NCBI RefSeq assembly: GCF_018327705.1
Contig: NZ_BNEM01000002.1
Location: 2,418,001-2,482,000, forward strand
Length of the DNA stretch: 64,000 nucleotides
Direction of reading: 5' to 3'
From: Catellatospora sp. TT07R-123
Lineage (GTDB): Bacteria > Actinomycetota > Actinomycetes > Mycobacteriales > Micromonosporaceae
A program made the translations under genes and the position numbers. Under the pieces are notes generated by a model that worked only from the letters and a program-made list of their open reading frames with translations, was not told the origin of the DNA and made no database searches. Below, in pieces: positions 16,458-25,570 of this stretch (its first letter is position 1; every line of letters begins with the position of its first letter).

Positions 16458-16487
16458 TTGACGCCCCGTTTGCGCGGAGCGTATCGT
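16458..16487 (+). promoter_or_regulatory. putative glucanase promoter
   Basis: TTGACG (16458-16463) and TATCGT (16482-16487) with an 18-base spacer. A second TTGACG starts at 16449, ten bases earlier. The first operator overlaps the last base of the -10. Confidence 0.45.
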
Positions 16488-16500
16488 GAGAGCGCTCTCA
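16487..16500. promoter_or_regulatory. LacI-family operator, site 1
   Basis: The perfect 14-base palindrome TGAGAGCGCTCTCA. It has the form of CebR-type and related LacI-family sites, which control glycan-degrading enzymes in actinomycetes. Its place just downstream of the promoter suggests repression by blocking transcription. No LacI-family gene is present in this window. Confidence 0.75.
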
Positions 16501-16584
16501 TGAACGCAAGATGTCGCCAGCGTTTCACCGCCGCTTCGAACCGGAGTGGCGGCGCGAACGCGGGCGGCCGCGTGCGCGCAGTGA

Positions 16585-16596
16585 GAGAGCGCTCTC
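16585..16596. promoter_or_regulatory. LacI-family operator, site 2
   Basis: The 12-base palindrome GAGAGCGCTCTC has the same core as site 1, with centres 97 bases apart. Two sites could allow looping or cooperative repression. Confidence 0.65.
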
Positions 16597-16707
16597 GCAT
16601 CGGCCCGTGCGAGCAGCGGCACCGGCTCCCCCCGTACGCCCGCGTCCCGCTCGGCCGGGCACCGCCCCGCACCGCCGTCCCTTTCCGGAATGTGAGGCTC
16701 GCACGAC

Positions 16708-18354
16708 ATGCGTACCCGACACCTACTCGGCACCCTCGCCGCCCTGGCCCTGGCCGTGCCCGCGGCCGCCGTCACGGCGACGCCCGCCGCCGCGATCGGG
16801 CCCAACCCGCTCCCGGTCACCGTCACCAACAACACCGGCCGCGGCGACGCGACCTTCCTGTACGTCCTCGGCGTCAACCTGTCCACCGGCCGCCTCGGCT
16901 ACGTGAACTCGGCCGGCACCTTCACCGCCTGGAGCGGCGGCCAGCTCCCGCCCTCCCCCGCCCCCGACGTCTCCATCGCCGGACCGGGCAACGGCGGCAG
17001 CACGACCATCCGGTTCCCGCGCGGCTTCTCCGGCCGGGTCTACTTCTCCTTCGGCGAGAAGCTGAAGTTCTTCCTGACCCCGGACGGGCTGGTCCAGCCG
17101 GCGCCGTGGGCCTCGGGCGACCCGAACTACAACATCCTGTTCGACTGGAGCGAGTTCACCTACAACGACGCCGGGCTGTGGCTCAACAGCTCGCAGGTGG
17201 ACATGTTCGCCATCCCGCACGCGGTGACCGTCACCGGCGCGACCGGGGTCACCAAGCGCACCGGCGACGTGGTCAGCGACGGCCGCAACAAGACCATCAA
17301 CTCGATCAAGGCGCAGTCCGGGTGGGCCAACACGGTCTACACCCGCTCCGACGGCACCGTGCTGCGGGCCCTGTCCCCGGGCAAGGCGGCCGGGGCCGGG
17401 CTGTTCAGCGCCACGTACCTGGACTCCTACATCACCTCGGCTTGGAACGCGTACGCGTCCAAGACGCTGACGGTGGTGCCGTTCGCCGACCAGCCCAACA
17501 CCAAGTACTTCGGGCGCACCAGCGGCAACGTCATGAACTTCACCAACTCCTCCGGCGCGCAGGTGGCCTCGTTCAACAAGCCCAGCAGCGCCAACGTGTG
17601 GGGCTGCGACGGCAACCTGGCCGCCCCGAACGACCAGGTCGTCGGCCCGATCTCGCGCACGCTGTGCGCGGCGCTGAACCGGGGCACGCTGGGCACGGTC
17701 GACACCCAGCCGAGCACCAACGCGGCGCAGTTCTACCAGAACAGCCCCACCAACCAGTACGCGAAGATCATCCATGCGAACATGGTCGACGGTAAGGCGT
17801 ACGCGTTCGCGTTCGACGACGTGGGCGCGTTCGAGTCGCTGGTCAACGACGGCGACCCGCGTTCGGCGAGCATCATCCTCAGCCCGTTCGGCGCGGGTGG
17901 CGGCGGTGGCGGCGGCATCCCGTCGAACACCTGGAACACCGTCATCAGCAAGAACAGCGGCAAGTGCGTCGACGCGCGCTCGTCGGGCACCGCCAACGGC
18001 ACCGCCATCCAGCAGTACACCTGCAACAACAGCTACGCCCAGCAGTACCAGTTCCAGCCGACCGACAGCGGCTACGTGCGGATCAACAACCGCAACAACT
18101 CCGCACAGGTGCTGGACGTGACCGGCGTGTCCACCGCCGACGGCGCCTTGATCAACCTGTGGAGCTATGTCGGCGGCGGCAACCAGCAGTGGCTGCCGGT
18201 CGACGAGGGCGGCGGCTACTACCACTTCGTGGCCCGCCACAGCGGCAAGTGCCTGGACGTCCCCGCGGCGTCCACGGCCGACAGCGTGCAGTTGCAGCAG
18301 TACACCTGCAACGGCACCGCGGCGCAGTCGTTCCGCCTGGCCGCGCAGCCCTGA
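16708..18354 (+). CDS. secreted GH64 beta-1,3-glucanase with ricin-type lectin domain
   Basis: A 548-residue exported enzyme. Residues 1-29 are a signal peptide (ending ATPAAA). About 30-390 is a glycoside hydrolase family 64 domain; E149 (FDWSEF) and D165 (SSQVDMF) are 16 residues apart, as in the laminaripentaose-producing enzyme whose catalytic pair is E154/D170. A Gly-rich linker near 395 leads to a ricin B-type trefoil (about 405-548) with SGKCVD and SGKCLD sugar-site motifs. It should cleave beta-1,3-glucan such as fungal cell wall, outside the cell. Two LacI-type operators precede it and a strong hairpin follows it. Confidence 0.94.
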   Translation: MRTRHLLGTLAALALAVPAAAVTATPAAAIGPNPLPVTVTNNTGRGDATFLYVLGVNLSTGRLGYVNSAGTFTAWSGGQLPPSPAPDVSIAGPGNGGSTTIRFPRGFSGRVYFSFGEKLKFFLTPDGLVQPAPWASGDPNYNILFDWSEFTYNDAGLWLNSSQVDMFAIPHAVTVTGATGVTKRTGDVVSDGRNKTINSIKAQSGWANTVYTRSDGTVLRALSPGKAAGAGLFSATYLDSYITSAWNAYASKTLTVVPFADQPNTKYFGRTSGNVMNFTNSSGAQVASFNKPSSANVWGCDGNLAAPNDQVVGPISRTLCAALNRGTLGTVDTQPSTNAAQFYQNSPTNQYAKIIHANMVDGKAYAFAFDDVGAFESLVNDGDPRSASIILSPFGAGGGGGGGIPSNTWNTVISKNSGKCVDARSSGTANGTAIQQYTCNNSYAQQYQFQPTDSGYVRINNRNNSAQVLDVTGVSTADGALINLWSYVGGGNQQWLPVDEGGGYYHFVARHSGKCLDVPAASTADSVQLQQYTCNGTAAQSFRLAAQP

Positions 18355-18368
18355 CCTGCGCGACCGCA

Positions 18369-18400
18369 GGCCGCCCCACCTGGGCTGAGGTGGGGCGGCC
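18369..18400. terminator. bidirectional terminator
   Basis: A perfect 13-base stem (18369-18381, 18388-18400) with a 6-base loop lies between the convergent glucanase and penicillin-binding protein genes. It can serve both strands. Confidence 0.85.
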
Positions 18401-18408
18401 TTCTCGTA

Positions 18409-20766
18409 TCAGGGCAGCAGCCGCCGGAGCACCGGGGCCAGGGCGTCCGGGAGCACCGGCGCGTTGCCGTCGGCGGGCGGCGGCGGGGTCAGCGGGCTGG
18501 GCTGGACGCTCGGCTTGGGCTGGGCGCTGGGCTTGGGCTTGGTGCTGGACTTGGGCTGGGCGCTCGGCTTGGGCTGGGGCGGCGGCGAGTTGCCGAACAC
18601 GACCTTCTGGTTGCCGGGCTTGCTGAACTGGACGCTCGGCTTGTCCTGCATGGCCCACTTCATGGCGTACTGCACGGCCGGGTTGACCACCCGGTGCGAC
18701 ATCTTGTGGTTGACCTGGGCCCAGTCCGGGTCGGTGAAGAAGCCGGAGATGGCCAGCTGCTTGGTGGTGATCGTCAGGGTCACCGACTTGGAGTTGTCGG
18801 TGGTGCCGGTCTTGCCCGCGATGTACTTGCCGATGATCTCCTTGGAGTCGCGGGCGGTGGTGCCGTTGCAGCGGCCGTACAGCGACTGGTCGCCGATGGG
18901 GCACCGGGCCGCGTCGATGGCGGCCCGCGCCACGTCGACCGGCAGGTTCTGGGTGCACCGCGGGTCGGCGGCGTCGATCTTCTCGCCCCGGCTGTTGTAG
19001 ACCGCGTCGACCGGGATCGGCTCGCAGTACAGGCCGTCGGCGGCCAGCGTCGCGAACGCGTTGGCGATCTGGAGCGGGGTATGGTCGGAGGCGCCGAGGG
19101 TGAACGGGCCCCACAGCTCGGCGTGCTGCGACCAGTAGTAGTCGTCGACGTCGACGTTCGGGTTGTCGTGGAAGGTCAAGCCCATCCGCTGGGCGGTGTC
19201 GATCACCTTCGTACCGCCGACCCGCTCGAACAGCGGCACGAAGTACGTGTTGACCGAGTTGCCGAACCCGGTCCACATGTTCATCGCGCCCCAGGACTTG
19301 CCGCCGGAGTTGGTCGGGCACCAGCGCCCGCCGCAGCTCGGGCTGCCGGTGATCCGGGTGTGGGACACGTACGGCGCGGTCGTGTTGATGGTGTACGACA
19401 GCGGGAACCCGTTCTCCAGCGCCGAGGTCAGCGTGAAGATCTTCATCACCGAGCCGGGCTGGTAGCCGCCCAGGTCCGCGCTACCGGTGATGAGCGGGTT
19501 GGTGGTGTTCGGGTAGCTGCCCCGGATGCCCCGCCGGGCCAGCACCGGGTTGGACGCGAGGCCGTTGGTCGGCTTGATCTTGCTGTCCAGCCGGAAGTTG
19601 CGGTTGACCGCCAGCCCGCGCACCTTGCCGGTGCCGGGCTCCACCCCGGCCAGCATCACCGCGTCGGACTTGTACGCCCAGCGGCCCTTGTCCAGGTCCG
19701 GGTTCTTGGTCAGGGCCCGGTCGATGCTGCGGTCCATCGCGCTCTGGGTGACCGGGTCGAGCGAGGTGACGATGCGGTAGCCGCCCGAGCGCAGCGCCCG
19801 CTCCCGGTCGAAGGTGGTGGCGCCGAAGACCTCCTGCTGCACCCACCAGCGCTGGAAGAAGTCGCAGAAGAAGCCCCACTTGATGTTCGTGGTCTGCACG
19901 CAGCCGTTCGGGGTGAACTTGCCGTCGACCTTCAGCGGCTCGGCCTTGGCCGCGGCCGCCTGCGCGTCCGTGATGACCTTCGTCTGCGCCATCTCGTCCA
20001 GCACGTAGTTGCGCCGGTCGACGGCCAGCTCCTCGCCCTTGTGCGTGATGGCGTCGAAGTCGCCGGGGAACTTGACCAGCGCGGCCACGAACGCCGCCTC
20101 GGGCAGCGTCAGGTCCCGCGGCTCCTTGTCGAAGTAGACCTGCGCTGCGGCGTAGATGCCGTAGGCCCGGTTGCCGAAGTAGGCGGTGTTGAGATAGCCC
20201 TCCAGGATCTCGTCCTTGGTCAGCCGCTGCTCGATGGCGAGCGCGTACCGCATCTCGCGGATCTTGCGCTGGGGCGTGTCCTCGGTGGCGTCCACCACCT
20301 CCTGCGGGGTGTCGGCCGCGTACGAGATGGACAGGCGGACGAACTGCATGGTCAGCGTGGAGGCGCCCTGCTGGACCTCGCCGGCCTGCTTGTTCGCGAT
20401 GAACGCGCGCGCGATGCCCTTGAGGTCGACGCCGTCGTGCTTGTAGAACGCCTGGTCCTCGGCGGCCAGGATCGCCTGCCGCACGACCAGCGGGATCTCC
20501 GACATCGGCACGTCGCGCCGGTTCTCGTCGTAGATGCTGGCCAGCAGGGTCTTGCCGTCGGCGGCGTACAGGTAGCTGATCTGGGGCGAACGCTTGACGA
20601 TCAGGTCGTCGGGCAGCCGGCCGAGGGCGTGGCCGCCGATCTCCGCGGCGTAGCCGGACAGGGCGGCGGCCGGGAACACCGCGGCAGCCACCACCACTCC
20701 GGCGAGCAGGCCGCAGATCAGTAGGTAGGCGAGGTTGACCAGGACGTCTACGGGGCGCTTACGCAT
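18409..20766 (-). CDS. class A penicillin-binding protein
   Basis: A 785-residue bifunctional peptidoglycan synthase. A short cytoplasmic end is followed by a membrane anchor (about residues 9-35). The GT51 glycosyltransferase domain has EDQAFYKHDGVD and QGASTLTMQF. The transpeptidase domain has the serine motif SVMK, then SVN and KTGTT, all in the right order. The last 70 residues are a Lys-Pro-Ser/Gln-rich tail ending in a Pro-rich segment, common in actinobacterial PBPs. The start at 20766 (MRKRPVD) places the membrane helix correctly; longer in-frame starts add an unrelated segment. Role: cell-wall synthesis at the outer face of the membrane. Confidence 0.95.
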   Translation of the reverse strand: MRKRPVDVLVNLAYLLICGLLAGVVVAAAVFPAAALSGYAAEIGGHALGRLPDDLIVKRSPQISYLYAADGKTLLASIYDENRRDVPMSEIPLVVRQAILAAEDQAFYKHDGVDLKGIARAFIANKQAGEVQQGASTLTMQFVRLSISYAADTPQEVVDATEDTPQRKIREMRYALAIEQRLTKDEILEGYLNTAYFGNRAYGIYAAAQVYFDKEPRDLTLPEAAFVAALVKFPGDFDAITHKGEELAVDRRNYVLDEMAQTKVITDAQAAAAKAEPLKVDGKFTPNGCVQTTNIKWGFFCDFFQRWWVQQEVFGATTFDRERALRSGGYRIVTSLDPVTQSAMDRSIDRALTKNPDLDKGRWAYKSDAVMLAGVEPGTGKVRGLAVNRNFRLDSKIKPTNGLASNPVLARRGIRGSYPNTTNPLITGSADLGGYQPGSVMKIFTLTSALENGFPLSYTINTTAPYVSHTRITGSPSCGGRWCPTNSGGKSWGAMNMWTGFGNSVNTYFVPLFERVGGTKVIDTAQRMGLTFHDNPNVDVDDYYWSQHAELWGPFTLGASDHTPLQIANAFATLAADGLYCEPIPVDAVYNSRGEKIDAADPRCTQNLPVDVARAAIDAARCPIGDQSLYGRCNGTTARDSKEIIGKYIAGKTGTTDNSKSVTLTITTKQLAISGFFTDPDWAQVNHKMSHRVVNPAVQYAMKWAMQDKPSVQFSKPGNQKVVFGNSPPPQPKPSAQPKSSTKPKPSAQPKPSVQPSPLTPPPPADGNAPVLPDALAPVLRRLLP

Positions 20767-20931
20767 TGGGGTCACCGCCTGGGTCTGGTGGACGGATCCC
20801 AGCGTGGCTTGCCGCGACAACCCCCGTGACGGGTCGCACGACGCGCGTACTGAGCAGCGAGATCTCCGCTGTGACAAGGATCTCAGGTGCGCGCCATTTG
20901 TCCAAGATGTATCTGTAATGATCACGTCCCC

Positions 20932-20944
20932 GCACGTCACGTGC
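20932..20944. promoter_or_regulatory. palindrome upstream of the PBP gene
   Basis: GCACGTCACGTGC is a perfect palindrome around a central C, 166 bases before the PBP start. The surrounding 217 bases hold no gene. A regulator site is possible but unsupported beyond symmetry. Confidence 0.35.
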
Positions 20945-20983
20945 CATCGGTGATCGACATACGTGACAGAACGGGACCCACTG

Positions 20984-21018
20984 GGCGGGTGGGGCGTCGA
21001 TGCGACGCCCCACCCGCC
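20984..21018 (-). terminator. terminator after the amidase gene
   Basis: A perfect 16-base stem (20984-20999, 21003-21018) with a 3-base loop, 8 bases beyond the leftward amidase stop. Confidence 0.85.
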
Positions 21019-21025
21019 GTCGGCG

Positions 21026-22993
21026 TCAGAGCACCGAGGGGCGGATCACCACATCGGCGAGTTTGACGTACGCGATGCGCTGTCCGAACTGGATCTGCAC
21101 ATATTTGTCCGTTCCGCGGATCACGGTGCCGTCACCGGGCGCCGACCAGTCGAACGTGGCCGCGCGGTAGTACTCCGAGGTCAGCACCGGTCCGGCCGCG
21201 TAGCGCTGCCCGGCCGCGAAGGTGTACTGCGAGAACGGGCTGACCGCCTGCACGGGCACCCCGGCCGGGTAGGCCGCCGCCTCCGGGTAGGCCCGGCCGT
21301 ACACCGGCGTGCTGGCCAGGCCCGGCTTGAGCTCGACCACGAAGCCGATGTTCCAGCGCGGCCCGGCGTCGGCGTTGCGGAACCAGGCCTTCTGGCCCAG
21401 GTACCAGATCGCGGTCCAGTCGCCGGAGCGCTCGGCCACCGCGAACGTCTGCCCGGCCGAGGCGCGGGCGCAGTGGTCGCTGACGACCATGGTGCTGGCC
21501 TTGGTGCCGCACCGGCCGGGGTCGCGCACCAGCGGCGCGGTCAGGTCCGGGGCGGTCCGCAGGATCACCGCGGAGCTGGGGCGCAGCGGGCACGGGTTGC
21601 TCGCCGCGCCGGTGCAGCCGGTGAAGGCGGGCTGGTTGGTGGCGTAGTCCGGGTTCAGGGTGACCAGGCCCGCGTGGCCGGCCAGCACGTCCGGCAGGCC
21701 CCGGAACGGCGCCTTCATCAGGTCGAAGTAGTGCGACCAGTCCCAGTACGGGCCCGGGTCCCAGTGCATCCCGGCGACGGTCGAGCTGGTGGTGCCGGGG
21801 ACGTTGTCGTGGCCGATGATGTGCTGGCGGTCCAGCGGGATGCCCAGGCGCAGCGCCAGGTGGCGCACCAGCTTGGCCGAGGTCCGGTACAGCGACTCGG
21901 TGTACCAGCTGCCCTGGGCGGCGAAGCCCTCGTGCTCCAGGCCGATGGACTTGGCGTTGACGTACCAGTTGCCCGCGTGCCAGCCGACGTCCTTGGCCTT
22001 GACGTGCTGGGCGATGTGGCCGTCGACCGAGCGCAGCGAGTAGTGCCAGGCCAGGTAGGTCGGGTCGTTGACCAGCTTCAGGGTGGTGGCCCAGCTCGCC
22101 TCGGTGTCGTGGATGACGATGTACTCGATGCGCTGCGACTGCGGGCGGTTGCCCAGGTCGTGGTTGCCGTAGTCGCCGCTGCCCGGCCCGTACTTCGCGT
22201 ACGGCGCGGGCAGCCACTCGCAGGAGACGTCGATCGGGCACTCGATGCCGTCGGGCCGCTCCAGCCGCGGCAGGTGCAGCCGCGACAGCCAGCCGTGGTC
22301 CGCCACGACGCTGCGGGCGCCCAGAGTCAGCGCGGCACCGTCGTCGGTGGTGCGGGCGGCGCCCTCGGCGATGGTGGTGTACACCTCGTCGGCGAACGCG
22401 GCTGCGGCGGCCTCGTTGTCGGCGCCGGAGTAGCGGGCGACGGCGCCGTACCAGGCGGCGGGGTCGCTGGCGGCGCCGGCCGGCGCCTGAAGCTGCTGCT
22501 GGTACGAGGCCAGCAGCGCCGCGCCGCCGCGGATGTTGGCGGTCGCGTCGGTGCGCAGCGCGGCCTCGTCCAGCCCGGTCAGGTCCGCCGCGGCGGCCAG
22601 CGTACGCAGCGACTCGCTGCTGGGAGCGGGCGCTTCCGTCGGGTGGCCGACGGGCATGGGGCGGCTGTCGTCGCCCCGGCCGTCCTCGGGCGCCTCGTCC
22701 TGCGCCGGCACGGGCAGGGCGGCGACGTAGTCGACGTCGGTCAGGTGCATCGGGCCGAAGCCGCCGGAGGTGCTGGGCTCACCGGTGTTGACGTCCCAGC
22801 GCGACTCCAGATAGGAGACGCCCAGCAGGATGTCCACCGGTACGCCGAACTCGTCGGCGGCGGCCTGGTAGGTGGCCTGGCGGTTCTCCGGGGCTGGTTC
22901 GGCACCGGCCGGCATGGGGACCGCGGCGGTGCCGAGGGCGAGCCCGGCGGTCGTGAGCAGCGCCAATCGGCGCAGGGGGAATCGGGGTGCCAC
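21026..22993 (-). CDS. secreted N-acetylmuramoyl-L-alanine amidase with N-terminal helical domain
   Basis: A 655-residue exported protein. A signal peptide (about 1-31) is followed by a segment resembling lytic-transglycosylase folds (GVSYLESRWD, then GGFGPMHLT; residues 50-85), which may only be structural. The Amidase_2 domain (about 280-440) has zinc-ligand candidates in IVIHDTE and IIGHDN and an acidic residue in GLEHEG. The last 190 residues contain repeated SH3-like WYLGQKAWF-type segments with paired cysteines, probably for wall binding. It should cut the amide between MurNAc and the stem peptide. A strong terminator follows; the gene upstream is divergent. Confidence 0.9.
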   Translation of the reverse strand: MAPRFPLRRLALLTTAGLALGTAAVPMPAGAEPAPENRQATYQAAADEFGVPVDILLGVSYLESRWDVNTGEPSTSGGFGPMHLTDVDYVAALPVPAQDEAPEDGRGDDSRPMPVGHPTEAPAPSSESLRTLAAAADLTGLDEAALRTDATANIRGGAALLASYQQQLQAPAGAASDPAAWYGAVARYSGADNEAAAAAFADEVYTTIAEGAARTTDDGAALTLGARSVVADHGWLSRLHLPRLERPDGIECPIDVSCEWLPAPYAKYGPGSGDYGNHDLGNRPQSQRIEYIVIHDTEASWATTLKLVNDPTYLAWHYSLRSVDGHIAQHVKAKDVGWHAGNWYVNAKSIGLEHEGFAAQGSWYTESLYRTSAKLVRHLALRLGIPLDRQHIIGHDNVPGTTSSTVAGMHWDPGPYWDWSHYFDLMKAPFRGLPDVLAGHAGLVTLNPDYATNQPAFTGCTGAASNPCPLRPSSAVILRTAPDLTAPLVRDPGRCGTKASTMVVSDHCARASAGQTFAVAERSGDWTAIWYLGQKAWFRNADAGPRWNIGFVVELKPGLASTPVYGRAYPEAAAYPAGVPVQAVSPFSQYTFAAGQRYAAGPVLTSEYYRAATFDWSAPGDGTVIRGTDKYVQIQFGQRIAYVKLADVVIRPSVL

Positions 22994-23129
22994 GCATGAC
23001 TCCTTGTCGATGTGCGATGCGTGTCACCCTTCTCCCGATTCCCCGACCGGTCAATACTTTCCCCCAACCTTCACCGTACAAAATTTTCCTTCACAGCCCA
23101 CTGATCCGTCCCGCCCGCCGCCGGAGGGT

Positions 23130-23189
23130 GCAGTTTCGGGGAAACTGCACGAATGCGGGCCAAGATTCATGCACTTTCCCCGAAACTGC
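23130..23189. repeat. 60-bp nested palindrome, copy 2
   Basis: Arms at 23130-23148 and 23171-23189 with a 22-base spacer. The left arm is a perfect hairpin with a GGG loop; the right arm carries one change. It lies in the 439-base gap (22994-23432) between the divergent amidase and YCII genes. That gap also holds the 25-base inverted repeat at 23281 and no gene. Confidence 0.92.
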
Positions 23190-23280
23190 ATGATCCCCAC
23201 CGCCCGAGCGGCGTGGCCCCGGCGGAACGGCACGGTCCGGACTAGATCGGGGCGCGGCGAGGGCGGGGCGGGGCGCTTGA

Positions 23281-23351
23281 TCGGCCAAGTTGCCGGGCAA
23301 TCGGGCGTATTCGAGGGCTCGATTCCCCCGATTGCCCGGCAACTTGGCCGA
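23281..23351. repeat. perfect 25-base inverted repeat with inner palindrome
   Basis: Arms 23281-23305 and 23327-23351 are exact complements. The 21-base loop contains TCGAG-gg-CTCGA (23311-23322). A T-run follows at 23354. It could act as a rightward terminator, but it lies between divergent genes, so a small mobile or genome-wide repeat element is as likely. Only one copy was seen here. Confidence 0.85.
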
Positions 23352-23432
23352 GGTTTTTCTCGTCGGGGTGTCCGGTCGGGGGTCGGGGGTTCGTCAGGAT
23401 GGCAAGTGGAACGCACAGAAGGAGTTCATGCC

Positions 23433-23768
23433 GTGAAGTACATGATGTTCGTCTGCACCGATGGCGAGCCTGACACCGACGCCGCGCCGGAGCCCGACAT
23501 CGACCAGTGGGTGGCCGAGAACGACACCGCCGGGCGGCGGCTGCGCGGCCACGTGCTCGCGCCGCTGTCGACGGCGACGACCGTGCGGGTGCGCCACGGG
23601 CAGCTGCTGGTCTCCGACGGCCCGTTCGCCGAGACCAAGGAGATCATCGTCGGGTTCGACCTGCTGGAGTGCGCCGATCTGGACGAGGCGATCGAGGTGG
23701 CCCGCACCCACCCGATGGCCCGGGGCGGCCGGATCGAGTTGCGGCCGTTCGCCGACTTCGAGCAGTGA
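23433..23768 (+). CDS. YCII/DGPF-domain protein
   Basis: A 111-residue ferredoxin-like fold protein with the DGPF signature (VSDGPFAETKEII) and the opening KYMMFV typical of YCII-related proteins. The GTG start at 23433 has AAGGAG (23419-23424) 8 bases before it. DGPF proteins are regularly encoded next to ECF42 sigma factors, as here, where the stop overlaps the sigma start (GTGA). Biochemical function is not settled; a partner or sensor role for the sigma factor is inferred from the conserved pairing. Confidence 0.92.
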   Translation: MKYMMFVCTDGEPDTDAAPEPDIDQWVAENDTAGRRLRGHVLAPLSTATTVRVRHGQLLVSDGPFAETKEIIVGFDLLECADLDEAIEVARTHPMARGGRIELRPFADFEQ

Positions 23769-25015
23769 GCAGTTCCGCGTATCGGGGGGCCGCGACGGCT
23801 TCGGCCGTCGCGGCCGCGGCGGCGGAGTCATACCCCCGCATCGTCGCGACCCTGATCCGGCTGACGGGAGACTGGACGCTGGCCGAGGACTGCGCGCAGG
23901 ACGCGCTGGCGCAGGCGGTGCAGCGGTGGGGCGACGGCGTGCCGGACAACCCGGGCGGCTGGCTGATGACGGTGGCCCGCAACCGGGCCCTGGACGTGCT
24001 GCGCCGGGCCGCCGTCGAGCGGCGCAAGCTGCACGACCTGGCCGTCCTGGCCCGCACCGAGCCCGAGGCGGACCCGGCCGACGGCGGCGAGGTCGTCGAC
24101 GACCGGCTGCGGCTGATCTTCACCTGCTGCCACCCGGCGCTGCCGCCGGAGGCGCGGGTGGCGCTGACCCTGCGGACCATCTGCGGGGTGCCGACCGCCG
24201 ACATCGCGCGGGCGTTCCTGAGCACCGAGTCGGCGATGACCCGGCGGCTGACCAGGGCGAAGACGAAGATCGCACAGGCGGGCATCCCGTATCGGGTGCC
24301 GGAGGGCGCGGCGCTGGCCGAGCGCCTGCCGGGCGTGCTCGCGGTGCTGTACCTGCTGTTCACGCACGGGTACAACCCCGACGGCGAACCCGCGTTCGCG
24401 CAGGAGGCGATCCGGCTGGCCCGGCTGCTGGCCCAGCTGATGCCCGACCAGCCCGAGGTGCGGGCGCTGCTGGCGCTGTTCCTGCTCCAGCACTCGCGCC
24501 GAGCGGCGCGGCGCGACGGGCAGGGGCGGCTGGTGACGCTGGACCGGCAGGACCGCTCGCGGTGGGACCGGCCCGCGATCGTGGAGGGGCTGGCGCTGCT
24601 GGAGGGGGTGCCGGGCGACGGGCCGTACGCGGTGCAGGCCCGGATCGCGGCCTGCCACGCCGCCGCCCCGACGCCCGCCGCGACCGACTGGACGCGGATC
24701 GCGGGCTGCTACGACGAGCTGATGCGCCGCGAGCCGAGCCCGGTGATCGAGCTGAACCGGGCGGTCGCGCACGGGCACGCCCACGGTCCGGCGGCCGGGT
24801 TGGCGCTGCTGGCGCGGGCGCGGGCGGGCGGGGCACTGGACGACTACCCGCACACGATCGCGGTCGAGGCGCACCTCACCGCCCGTAATGGTGATCATGG
24901 ACGGGCGGCGGAGCTGTTCCAGCGGGCGGCCGCGGCCGCGCACAGCGAGCCGGAGCGGCAGGCGCTGCTGGAGCGGGCCGAGGACGAGCTGCGGGATTCC
25001 CGTCCTGGCCTGTGA
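23765..25015 (+). CDS. ECF42-group sigma factor with C-terminal helical extension
   Basis: A 416-residue sigma factor. Region 2 (about residues 20-85, TLIRLTGDWTLAEDCAQDALAQAV) and region 4 (about 125-185, ADIARAFLSTESAMTRRLTRAK) are followed by a long TPR-like extension of about 220 residues with LFTHGYNPDGE, the hallmark of the ECF42 (DUF6596) group. That extension replaces a classic anti-sigma factor in control. The GTG start overlaps the stop of the DGPF gene, so the two are translationally coupled. Targets in this group usually include the DGPF gene itself. Confidence 0.93.
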   Translation: MSSSAYRGAATASAVAAAAAESYPRIVATLIRLTGDWTLAEDCAQDALAQAVQRWGDGVPDNPGGWLMTVARNRALDVLRRAAVERRKLHDLAVLARTEPEADPADGGEVVDDRLRLIFTCCHPALPPEARVALTLRTICGVPTADIARAFLSTESAMTRRLTRAKTKIAQAGIPYRVPEGAALAERLPGVLAVLYLLFTHGYNPDGEPAFAQEAIRLARLLAQLMPDQPEVRALLALFLLQHSRRAARRDGQGRLVTLDRQDRSRWDRPAIVEGLALLEGVPGDGPYAVQARIAACHAAAPTPAATDWTRIAGCYDELMRREPSPVIELNRAVAHGHAHGPAAGLALLARARAGGALDDYPHTIAVEAHLTARNGDHGRAAELFQRAAAAAHSEPERQALLERAEDELRDSRPGL

Positions 25016-25073
25016 TTCAGATGACCGTTCAACTACTTCGCCGGAGTCGATCACTATCAGTAGTGTTCGGGCC

Positions 25074-25523
25074 ATGAACGCCAGCACCCGCGAGGTCGTG
25101 GCGGCGTACGTGCACCGGATGGCGCAGGGCGACCAGCCCGGCGTACGGGAGCTGTTCGCCGAGCACGACGAGTGCGACTCCCCCGCCGCGGCGGCCGGGC
25201 CGTGGCACGCCAGCCGCAGCCTCGCCGCCGACTTCCTGCGTACCCGCCTGCCAGGCCACGAGCTGGGGCGCAGCGGATTCGAGGCCGAGCGCACGCTCGT
25301 GGACGGCGAGTCGGCCGTGGTCGTGGGCCGGTTCACCCACGCGGTACGGCCCGGCGACCGCACCCTGAGCACGCCGGTGGCGATGTGGCTGACCGTGTCG
25401 GAGGGCCTGATCCGCTCGCTGCACCTGTACGAGGACACGTCCTCGCTGGTCGCCCGGATCAACGGCAAGCGCCTGCTGCCGACCTTCACCGCGCCGGCCG
25501 TCGCCGCGCTGACTCCCGCCTGA
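25074..25523 (+). CDS. NTF2/SnoaL-like protein
   Basis: A 149-residue single-domain protein with an N-terminal helix pair followed by strands typical of the NTF2-like cone fold (EVVAAYVHRMAQGD, then MWLTVSEGLIRSLHLYED). Such proteins are small-molecule enzymes or polyketide cyclases, and many have no known substrate. It begins 58 bases after the ECF42 gene in the same direction and may belong to its regulon. A bidirectional terminator follows. Confidence 0.75.
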   Translation: MNASTREVVAAYVHRMAQGDQPGVRELFAEHDECDSPAAAAGPWHASRSLAADFLRTRLPGHELGRSGFEAERTLVDGESAVVVGRFTHAVRPGDRTLSTPVAMWLTVSEGLIRSLHLYEDTSSLVARINGKRLLPTFTAPAVAALTPA

Positions 25524-25570
25524 CCGGGGCCGCCGCCGCACCACGGCGCGCCCCGGGTCGGTGGGTTAAA

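Larger units (their letters stand above)
16111..16707. other. long divergent intergenic region
   Basis: 597 bases between the leftward PhzE-like gene and the rightward glucanase gene, with no convincing coding sequence. An AT-rich stretch near 16200-16270 may carry the PhzE-side promoter. A 60-bp nested palindrome, a sigma-70-type promoter and two LacI-type palindromes follow and are listed separately. Confidence 0.7.

Noticed and set aside
16707-18354. Thaumatin-like protein as an alternative for the glucanase
   Set aside because: The E149/D165 pair with exact 16-residue spacing and the flanking motifs fit GH64 better.
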